This document shows, one piece after another, positions 34,569 to 41,720 of a stretch of 64,000 bases of DNA. Under the pieces are notes generated by a model. It did not search any database. It was not told the DNA's origin and worked only from the letters and a program-made list of their open reading frames with translations. A program made the position numbers and the translations under genes. Source of the stretch: Pseudomonas sp. NC02. GTDB taxonomy: Bacteria > Pseudomonadota > Gammaproteobacteria > Pseudomonadales > Pseudomonadaceae. Each line of letters opens with the position of its first letter. The stretch's first letter is position 1. Location: positions 3,472,001-3,536,000 of the forward strand of contig NZ_CP025624.1 of assembly GCF_002874965.1 (NCBI RefSeq), written 5' to 3'.

Positions 34569-36214
34569 GCGGCCTGCCCCGCCCAGCGCACATAACACAC
34601 AGTGACGGGCATCTGGTGTTCGCCGCAGAACTCCAGCCAGCGCAGCTGGTTGTCCTGCAGGCGATCACCGGGGCCTTTGACTTCGATCATGCGGTAGGTT
34701 TTTTCTTCGGGCCAGAACTGGATCAGGTCGGGCATGCCGGCGCGGTTGGCGCGGATATCCAGCAGCAGGCGTTCGAACCAGTGGCGCAGGTGCGCCGCAG
34801 GCAGGCAGTCGAGGGCCTGATCGAGCAGTTCTTCGCTGAGCACGTTCCAGAACACGAAGGGTGACTGGATGCCCCATTTGTCTACATAACGCTGGCGAAT
34901 GGTGTGCTTGTAGCGCCCATCGTCCAGTTGGCCCAGGCACTCGGCGAACAGCTCGGCGCGCCGCAGATGAAAATCCTCGCTGTGCAGGTCTACCGGCCCG
35001 CGCTGGAACGGGTGGAAAAACGACCCCGGCAACGGCGCGAAAATCGCCGGCCAGCACAGCAGGCCAAACAGCGAATTGATCAGGCTGTTCTCGACGTAAT
35101 GCACGGGTGCACCATGGTCGCTGAGGTGCGCCTGTACGCAATACTCCACCGACATCATCGGTTCCGGAGCCGGCAGTTCGAGGTCCAGGCGCACGATCTC
35201 GCGAGGTTTTGCCTTGGGCAGCGCCGGCTCGCCGAGCTTGCGTCGCAGCCTGGGTATCACGCGCAGCAAGTGCTGCTGTTCGGCAGCGCTTTCCGGGGCC
35301 TGTTGCGCCTCACGGGCCAGCCCCATCGCCTGGGCAAAATCCTCCTGGCGCTCCAGCACCCGGATCAGCCGCGCCCGTGCGCCCGGATAGGTGCAGCCCC
35401 GGTAGATAGCTTCCGCCAGGGCCAACTCGGCGCTGCGCTCACAATACTGGCCCACCTGGAACAACAGCTTGGCTCGACGTTTCTCCAGCCAGGGGTTGTC
35501 GGTGTGCAAGGTAGCGATTTGTTCCAGCACGCCATCGAGTGCCTCGCCCGCTTCAAAGGCCTGCTGGCACTGATGCAGGAACAGGAAGCCGTGCACATCG
35601 TCACGGCTGCGCAAACCGCGGGATTCGGCGCAGAATTCGACTTTCTCGTAGGTAAAGATCCCCAGGTCCGCCAACACAAATTCCGACCAGTCCTGATAGA
35701 GATTACCGAAGAACATCAGGCGCAGGCGGTCGCACAGTTCCATCACGGTGAGGCTGTAAAGCTGATCGGCCAGGTCCGGGCACCAGTGCTGGAAGTGACG
35801 CAGTTCACAAAACTGCGTTGACAGCGTTTCCAGCCAGTCCGCCTTCCTGGCCTTGGGTTGCTCGATCCAGGGTTTGAACGCCGCCAGGATTTCCGCTTTC
35901 TGCAACAGGCCGAACAACTCGCCGAACGACAACAGGCATTGGTCCGTCACCCAACCCTGTTCCAGCAAAGGCACGACCGCCTCGTGCACCGCGCCGATCT
36001 CGACATAGTTGAGCTTGCCCGCCCGGAAATGCGCGCCCTTGCGCATCACCATGCGTACCAGTAACGCCTGGGATGCCTGCGGCAAGCTGTCAAATTGCTG
36101 AATGAAATGCTCTTCGTCCGGGGCCAGCAAATCGGCATAACGCTGCCCCAGCCAGGCGAGCACTTGGCGGAAGTTATGCAGGTAATAGAGCGGATCTTCT
36201 AGGGGATTGGACAT
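34565..36214 (-). CDS. VRR-NUC nuclease, FAN1-like
   Basis: A 549-residue protein. The C-terminal VRR-NUC domain has the active-site pattern GMPDLIQFWPEEKTYRMIEV then KG, giving D496, E511 and K513 of a PD-(D/E)xK nuclease. The N-terminal and middle parts are helical and TPR-like (AELALAEAIYRGCTYPGARA), as in FAN1, and CVQAHLSDHGAPVHYVENSL then FGLLCW precedes the nuclease. FAN1 enzymes, including the crystallised Pseudomonas one, cut 5' flaps and unhook interstrand crosslinks. ATG 36214 (MSNPLEDP) is preferred, with GTG 36235 as an alternative. The helicase gene begins at its stop codon. Confidence 0.9.
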   Translation of the reverse strand: MSNPLEDPLYYLHNFRQVLAWLGQRYADLLAPDEEHFIQQFDSLPQASQALLVRMVMRKGAHFRAGKLNYVEIGAVHEAVVPLLEQGWVTDQCLLSFGELFGLLQKAEILAAFKPWIEQPKARKADWLETLSTQFCELRHFQHWCPDLADQLYSLTVMELCDRLRLMFFGNLYQDWSEFVLADLGIFTYEKVEFCAESRGLRSRDDVHGFLFLHQCQQAFEAGEALDGVLEQIATLHTDNPWLEKRRAKLLFQVGQYCERSAELALAEAIYRGCTYPGARARLIRVLERQEDFAQAMGLAREAQQAPESAAEQQHLLRVIPRLRRKLGEPALPKAKPREIVRLDLELPAPEPMMSVEYCVQAHLSDHGAPVHYVENSLINSLFGLLCWPAIFAPLPGSFFHPFQRGPVDLHSEDFHLRRAELFAECLGQLDDGRYKHTIRQRYVDKWGIQSPFVFWNVLSEELLDQALDCLPAAHLRHWFERLLLDIRANRAGMPDLIQFWPEEKTYRMIEVKGPGDRLQDNQLRWLEFCGEHQMPVTVCYVRWAGQAA

Positions 36215-36408
36215 TTCAGGCACTGGATCAACCACTGTTTATGCATACAGAGTGCCGTCCCTGACCGACTGTTGCAATCAGTAATAGATCAAAGGCACAC
36301 GCAACTTTTTGCGTAATAATGATCAGATGGCTGTCAGCCACATTAAATGAGTCTCCCCCGACCGCTCAGGTGCGGGGTTTTCGAAGGATCAGGGTAAGGG
36401 TTATGAGC

Positions 36409-36627
36409 ATGAAGAATTTGGGTCTGGCGGTGGGTATGTTCACGTTGCTGGTATTGGCCGGTTGCTCCACGCAGACGGTGGTGACGTTGCAGAACGGCAC
36501 TCAATACCTGACCAAGGACGTGCCCAACGCGAAAACCGCCGATGGCTTCTACGAATTCACCGATATCGCCGGCAAGCATATTCGCGTCAAGGCCGATGAC
36601 GTCGCGACCGTGATGAAGGAGAAATAA
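36409..36627 (+). CDS. Small YgdI/YgdR-like lipoprotein
   Basis: A 72-residue lipoprotein. The signal peptide MKNLGLAVGMFTLLVLAGCS ends in a lipobox (LAGC), and the mature part (VVTLQNGTQYLTKDVPNAKT; FYEFTDIAGKHIRVKADDVA) has the YgdI/YgdR-type SH3-like pattern. ATG 36409 is 8 bases after AAGGG; an ATG two codons earlier (36403) is too close to the ribosome site. It is divergent from the FAN1-like gene and followed at once by a strong terminator. The role of this family is unknown. Confidence 0.88.
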   Translation: MKNLGLAVGMFTLLVLAGCSTQTVVTLQNGTQYLTKDVPNAKTADGFYEFTDIAGKHIRVKADDVATVMKEK

Positions 36628-36660
36628 AAAGTGGGAGCCCGTCGGCTCCCACTTTTCTTT
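36627..36660 (+). terminator. Rho-independent terminator
   Basis: AAAGTGGGAGCC pairs with GGCTCCCACTTT around a four-base loop (CGTC), followed by TTTTCTTT. It begins at the lipoprotein stop codon and the A-rich and T-rich flanks make it work in both directions. Confidence 0.92.
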
Positions 36661-36664
36661 GCCA

Positions 36665-36800
36665 TGATCGTTCCCACGTTCTACGTGGGAATGCATCCCG
36701 TGACGCTCCGCGTCACCACTGCGCAAGACATGAACCGTGGGTTGGCCGTTGGACGCAGAGCGTCCGGGGCGGCGTTCCCACGCAGAGCGTGGGAACGATC
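36665..36800. repeat. REP-like block, type TCGTTCCCACG
   Basis: ATCGTTCCCACGTTCTACGT on the left and GCGTTCCCACGCAGAGCGTG on the right form the outer arms, with GTGACGCTCCGCGTCAC and GGACGCAGAGCGTCC palindromes inside. It is the same type as 22480-22643 and 55149-55247, and separates the lipoprotein terminator from the 3' end of tliA. Confidence 0.78.
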
Positions 36801-36815
36801 AATCCGTGGCGCTAC

Positions 36816-38246
36816 TTAGCCGATGGAAACCCCATCGCCCCAAACCCCGACGAGCCCGACGCCAACCAGCGTCACCGAGTCCGCGCCAAAACTCAGCACG
36901 GTATCGCCCCCCACCACCTTGGCGTGGTCACGCCAGTCCGCACTGCCCTCCACGTCCCGGAACACCAGCTTGTCGGTCGGCTGATAACCAATCACCCGGT
37001 CCTGCCCAAACTGCCCGCCGAACACAAAGGTGTTATGCCCGCTGTTGTCGCGGATCGTGTCATTGCCCTTGCCGCCCTCGATGAAATCCACACCCTTGCC
37101 ACCCTGGATCAAGTCATCGCCATCACTGCCGATGATGAACGTGTTGCCCTTGTGCGGCTCGGCATTGCGGTTGAGGTCCTGCACCCAGGTATTGGCCCGG
37201 GCCGGGTCCGACAGGTTGGCCACGATAATCGTCGAGTCCCGGCTGGTCAGGTCGTAGAACTGCGAGTCCAGGACCCGCGTCATGCCATCCCCATACCCGG
37301 TGGGCAAATGAGAAAGCCAGGTGGGAACATTGACGATGGAAAACGGCAGGACATTCCACAGCGTCGACGCGTAGTGATCGTTGAAGCTGACGATATTGTC
37401 CGTGGTCGACTCATGGGGCTTGTCGTGCACGCCCAGTGACGAGAAGTTGAACGACGAGCCGTCCAGCGCGCGAAACACCGGGTCGTTTTCATAACCGATG
37501 TTCAGCACCTTGTCGCCGGTACTCTGGGTTGGCGAGGCATAGGCCACATAGTTGGAGTCCTTGTAGAACCCCGACCATTTATTGCCGCTCAGGTCGGCCA
37601 TGCTGTTGACCGCCAGGCCACCCAGGCTATGACCGCTGACCACCACGTCCTTGCCCGTCAGGCCATGACTGCCGGCATACGCCGCGACATCCTTGAGCAA
37701 GGTGCCGAAGGCTTCGCCGGCGTAGTTTTTCGCGTAGTCCTTGGGCCCCAGCGCCGCCAGCAGGTCACTGACCAGATCGCCGATGGAGTCGCTGATCAAG
37801 GTTTCCCGAGGCCCCGAAGTCCCGCGAAAACCAATGCCGATTTCCAGCAGCTTGCCGTCGCCATCGTACTTGCCCAGCACTTCCACCTGCGCGGTGGTGT
37901 AGCCGGGCTTTTCACCGAAGAACGTGCCCCGGGCGTCCACCTTGCCGCCGTAGCCCAGGGTACTGGCGCTGATGGGCGTCCAGCCGGCCTTGTTGACCGC
38001 CTCGAGGGCGGTTTTTTCCGAATCCGGGTTCCAGGGAATTCCCGGAATCACCCCCTGTGAATCGGTGCTGCCCAGCAGCGCCCCCACCAGAGTGGCGGGC
38101 AGCCCCAGGCCAAAACCGTTGTGCTGGTAACCCACGGCAAAGCCGTTGTCCAGATTGTGATAGGAGTACAGCGTGATCGCCATGGCATCGGCGAACAACG
38201 CTTTGGAGCCCTCGGTGCCGAGGTTTTTATAGTCGAAAACACCCAT
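36816..38246 (-). CDS. tliA: Extracellular lipase TliA (family I.3), type I secreted
   Basis: A 476-residue lipase, the exact length known for TliA/LipA of P. fluorescens. The nucleophile is S207 in VVVSGHSLGGLAV. The C-terminal part has the calcium-binding RTX nonapeptides (GSDGDDLIQGGKGVDFIEGG, KGNDTIRD), and the end ...GVWGDGVSIG is the uncleaved type I secretion signal. There is no N-terminal signal peptide. It hydrolyses long-chain triacylglycerols outside the cell. It is the last gene of the apr-prt-tli locus and depends on AprDEF for export. GAGAGG precedes ATG 38246. A REP pair separates it from prtB. Confidence 0.96.
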   Translation of the reverse strand: MGVFDYKNLGTEGSKALFADAMAITLYSYHNLDNGFAVGYQHNGFGLGLPATLVGALLGSTDSQGVIPGIPWNPDSEKTALEAVNKAGWTPISASTLGYGGKVDARGTFFGEKPGYTTAQVEVLGKYDGDGKLLEIGIGFRGTSGPRETLISDSIGDLVSDLLAALGPKDYAKNYAGEAFGTLLKDVAAYAGSHGLTGKDVVVSGHSLGGLAVNSMADLSGNKWSGFYKDSNYVAYASPTQSTGDKVLNIGYENDPVFRALDGSSFNFSSLGVHDKPHESTTDNIVSFNDHYASTLWNVLPFSIVNVPTWLSHLPTGYGDGMTRVLDSQFYDLTSRDSTIIVANLSDPARANTWVQDLNRNAEPHKGNTFIIGSDGDDLIQGGKGVDFIEGGKGNDTIRDNSGHNTFVFGGQFGQDRVIGYQPTDKLVFRDVEGSADWRDHAKVVGGDTVLSFGADSVTLVGVGLVGVWGDGVSIG

Positions 38247-38317
38247 GGTATTGCCTCTCTTTTGTTGGAATTGTCGAGAAAGCCGAATCTACACAAATGG
38301 ACGATTGGAACCGGATC

Positions 38318-38411
38318 AATGTGGGAGCGGGCTTGCTCGCGAAGGCGGTGTGCCAGTCGGTGGATGGGTTGACTGATCCACCACTTTCGCGAGCAAGCCC
38401 GCTCCCACATT
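38318..38411. repeat. REP pair between prtB and tliA, type GTGGGAGCGGGCTTGC
   Basis: AATGTGGGAGCGGGCTTGCT CGCGAA and its exact inverse at the right end enclose about 40 bases with an inner imperfect palindrome. The same type is at 41603-41691. Both arms are well preserved. Confidence 0.88.
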
Positions 38412-38425
38412 TCGAACCGCAGTGT

Positions 38426-41400
38426 TTAGAAAGCCCAGTCCAGGCTCAAACCCACCCCGTGGACTTTCTCCTTGCTGGCCAGCAGGCCGTTGTAATCCAG
38501 ATTCACCTTCGCCTCCTTGCTAAGCGCCAGGCTGACCCGCGCCCCCACCAATGCCGCATCACGCACCATCGACGAACTCTCCACAGTGAACGAAGGGCCG
38601 CCCGAGGCAAACGCCAGGTGCCGCTCGGAATCGACGCTGCTCAGGTTGTGCTGCCAACCCAGGGTGCCGGAAAGCTCCAGTTGCTGATGGTCATTGATAT
38701 TCAAGGTTTTCAGCGCTCGAGCACCCAGGGTACTCAACACCACATCGCGGCTGTCATCCCGGCCCTTCAAGGCCGCCGCATCACCCTTCTCGGTAAACCC
38801 ATCGGCATCCAGATGCACATACGCCAGGTTGGCGAACGGTTCCAGGGCCAGGGGTTGCAGGTTCAGGCGATACGCCGCTTCGGTAAACACCTGGGTACTG
38901 CGGGCATCCACCTTGGCTTTCTGCTTGCCGGCGACTTCACCGTATTGCAGCTCGCGCTTCACATCGGCGCGGTGCCAGCTGTAGGTCGCACCACCGCTCA
39001 AGCGCAAGGCACCGATTTCATGCCCGGCATACGCACCCAGGTGATAGCTGTCCACCGATGCCCGGGAATGGGTGTCGCTGCCCATGTTCAGCGATGTATC
39101 GCTGTACCCCGCCACCAGGCCTACACGGGTGTCTTCATCCAGCGCGCCGTCCACACCCGCCAGCATGCCGCCAATGGAGGTGGTGTAGCCCGCCGTATCG
39201 CTGCCGCTGTTGGTCTTGCCCCAGGCGCCCAACGCCTTGACCCAGACGTTGCCACGGCTATCGACGGTCTGGCTCGATGCGCCCATTGCCCCTTGCTGCA
39301 AACGCTCGCCCACGGCTTCGCGCAGGTAGCGGTTGTCATTCACCAACGCGGTTTCCAGCGCCGGGTAGATTTCCCCGGACAGCTGCTGGAATGCACCCTG
39401 GGCCGAAGCCGCATTCGGCGCCAGCAACAGGCTTTCGTACACGGCGTTGCCCGCGCCCAACTGCTCGGCAGCAGCGGCCACCGAACGTTGGTTCGGGGTG
39501 GCGGCCACACTGGCAAAGGTGTTGGCATTGCGCCCCACATCCAGCTGCACGCCGTTGGCGGCGTAGTTCAGGGTACCGCCGATAAACAGATAGTTGGGCA
39601 GCACCGAACCGAAGCTGCCGGTAATCCCGCCCGCAGCCTGCAGGATGTTGTACTGGCGACCGATCAGGCTTTCGGCCTGGGTCTGGGTCAGCAGCGTCGG
39701 GCTGTTTTCCAGGGCCAGGGTCACCGTGCCGCCGCTGAGGGTGGCCTTGCCACCGGCGACGATGCGATCACTGTTGGTGGCCGACAACTCCACCGCATAG
39801 GTGGAGCCCGCCGCGAAGTTCACATCCCCGGCCACGTTCAGGGTGCCGATGGAGTTGCCCGGCGCCACGGTACCGCCGCTGTTCGCTGTCAGCGAACCAA
39901 TGCGCCCGGAACCACCCACTACCCCGCTGTTACTGACGGTGACGTCGGAGGTGATCGAGCCATTGATCGCCAGCAACCCTTGGTTGACCAGGGTCGGGCC
40001 GCTGTAGGTGTTGGTGCCGGTCAGTACCAGCGCGCCAATGCCCTGCTTGGTCAGGCCGCCATGCCCGGAGATATCGTTGCTCCACACATCCAGCCCGCAA
40101 TGCACATCGGTGCACGTGCGCTGGGTCGGTTTGCCGGCATCCACCACGGCGCCAATCCCTGGCAGGTCCGCGACAAACTGGCCGGAGCCGTAGGCGCCGT
40201 CGATACGAAACTCCGCCGGGATATCCCCAGCCGTCACAAACATCCCCGGGCCGTTGATGGCCTTGCCCAGGTTGATCATGCCCCAACCGTACAGGGAGTC
40301 GATGCCCGGTGCGCCGAGGTCGGTCGCGGTGGTTTTCAGCAGCGTGGAGATCTGGTCGCCGCTCATGTACGGGAAGCGCTCCATCAACACCGCTGCACTG
40401 CCGGCCACATGCGGCGCGGCCATGGAGGTGCCGTTGAAATTGGCGTAGTCGGTGGTCAGGTTTTCCAGGGAGGTGCCGTTGATCACCGAACTGTAGATCT
40501 TGGTGCCGGGGGCCGCGACGCAGAAGCTGGCGGCATACCCGCAGCGCGAGGAAAACGTACTGATCACGTAAGGATCGGAACTGGCGGTGTCGGGATTCTG
40601 TTGCAAGGCCGCCACCGACAGCCAGTTGGGTGCAATCTCCGGCACGAAGTACGCCAGGCCCGAGATCGCATCCGGGTTGTTGCGGTTGTAATCGTTTCCG
40701 GCGGCAAAGATCGTCAGCACGCCGCTGCGGGCCGCATCAATGGCGCCCTGATAAGCGCCACCTGCGATCGTCCCAAGGATCGGCCGAATGTTATTGAACT
40801 GCGCCTGGGCTTCATTGACCGTGAAGTTGGGGAATGCCGGATCTCGGCCGCCCTTGGCGTACTGGTCACCGATGCCGATGCCCCAGCTGTTGTTGATAAT
40901 GCGTGCGCCGCTGGCCACCAGCGCGTCCCAACCGGCTTTGTAGACCGCACCGTCGTTGCCCAGGATGATCCCGTCTTCGGGGCCCGGGTCACCGTTTTCG
41001 GCGCTGATGATCTGCGCATCGAACGCCACGCCGTGCATTGGCCCGCCGTCGCGGTTACCCGCAGCGATCCCGCCTACGTGGGTGCCGTGATTGCCGAGCT
41101 TGCCGTTGGAACCCAGGGAAGGCGTGCCGTCGTAGCGAAACGCGTCCCCGGCCTTCACCGGGATGTACGGGTCGGTGTATTGGCGAATGCCTTCGGTCAC
41201 GATCGTGACGACTTTGCCGGGGCTGGCGAATTCCGGATGCTGGGCATACACCGGCTGGTCGAAGATCCCCAGCTTCACACCCTTGCCGGTGTAGCCGGCG
41301 GCGTAGGCGGCGTCTGCATGCACGGCGCCCAGGCCCCAATCGGCCTTGAATTCATTACTGCGCCAACTGGCAGCATCTCCCAGTTTTCCGGTTTCCACGT

Positions 41401-41536
41401 AGGGTGCGGCCTGGGCGGTACCCAGGCTGGCCAGGCAACACAGCAACGCGCCGTATGGCACGCAGCTCAGGGCCTTGAGCGGGTAGCCCGGGCCTGTTGG
41501 GATGGCGGATTGAAACCCTCGTTTTGTTTTTTTCAC
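38426..41536 (-). CDS. prtB: Autotransporter subtilisin-like serine protease PrtB
   Basis: A 1036-residue autotransporter. After a long signal peptide (about residues 1-44, AQA) comes a subtilase domain with D93 (KLGIFDQPVYAQHPE), H150 (LGNHGTHVGGIAAG) and S371 (NFNGTSMAAPHVAG). A passenger-associated repeat (LTGTNTYSGPTLVNQGLLAI NGS) leads to the C-terminal beta-barrel, which ends WAF with the terminal aromatic residue typical of outer-membrane proteins. It passes the inner membrane by Sec and inserts its own barrel. It is the paralogue of PrtA upstream; the last 500 residues of the two are far more alike than their catalytic domains. A REP pair lies on each side. Confidence 0.94.
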   Translation of the reverse strand: MKKTKRGFQSAIPTGPGYPLKALSCVPYGALLCCLASLGTAQAAPYVETGKLGDAASWRSNEFKADWGLGAVHADAAYAAGYTGKGVKLGIFDQPVYAQHPEFASPGKVVTIVTEGIRQYTDPYIPVKAGDAFRYDGTPSLGSNGKLGNHGTHVGGIAAGNRDGGPMHGVAFDAQIISAENGDPGPEDGIILGNDGAVYKAGWDALVASGARIINNSWGIGIGDQYAKGGRDPAFPNFTVNEAQAQFNNIRPILGTIAGGAYQGAIDAARSGVLTIFAAGNDYNRNNPDAISGLAYFVPEIAPNWLSVAALQQNPDTASSDPYVISTFSSRCGYAASFCVAAPGTKIYSSVINGTSLENLTTDYANFNGTSMAAPHVAGSAAVLMERFPYMSGDQISTLLKTTATDLGAPGIDSLYGWGMINLGKAINGPGMFVTAGDIPAEFRIDGAYGSGQFVADLPGIGAVVDAGKPTQRTCTDVHCGLDVWSNDISGHGGLTKQGIGALVLTGTNTYSGPTLVNQGLLAINGSITSDVTVSNSGVVGGSGRIGSLTANSGGTVAPGNSIGTLNVAGDVNFAAGSTYAVELSATNSDRIVAGGKATLSGGTVTLALENSPTLLTQTQAESLIGRQYNILQAAGGITGSFGSVLPNYLFIGGTLNYAANGVQLDVGRNANTFASVAATPNQRSVAAAAEQLGAGNAVYESLLLAPNAASAQGAFQQLSGEIYPALETALVNDNRYLREAVGERLQQGAMGASSQTVDSRGNVWVKALGAWGKTNSGSDTAGYTTSIGGMLAGVDGALDEDTRVGLVAGYSDTSLNMGSDTHSRASVDSYHLGAYAGHEIGALRLSGGATYSWHRADVKRELQYGEVAGKQKAKVDARSTQVFTEAAYRLNLQPLALEPFANLAYVHLDADGFTEKGDAAALKGRDDSRDVVLSTLGARALKTLNINDHQQLELSGTLGWQHNLSSVDSERHLAFASGGPSFTVESSSMVRDAALVGARVSLALSKEAKVNLDYNGLLASKEKVHGVGLSLDWAF

Positions 41537-41602
41537 GGTGACCTTCCTTAGTTTTTATTGCACTTGTATAAATCACGTTTCTCCCAAGCGTCGCCGACCC
41601 AA

Positions 41603-41691
41603 TGTGGGAGCGGGCTTGCTCGCGAATGCGGTGGCTCAGCTACAGGTGCGTCGACTGACACACCGCATTCGCGAGCAAGCCCGCTCCCACA
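41603..41691. repeat. REP pair between prtA and prtB, type GTGGGAGCGGGCTTGC
   Basis: TGTGGGAGCGGGCTTGCTCG and its inverse near the right end, with about 35 bases between containing TGCGGTG and CACCGCA, flanked by cgaatgcgg and ccgcattcg. It is the same type as 38318-38411. Confidence 0.88.
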
Positions 41692-41720
41692 GTTGACCTC
41701 TTTCGGCCTCAGGATCTTGC

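Noticed and set aside
38297..41551. 1084-codon open frame on the plus strand opposite prtB
   Set aside because: Third-position GC bias of prtB leaves the antisense frame open; the composition is His/Gly/Arg-rich and it begins within a REP pair.
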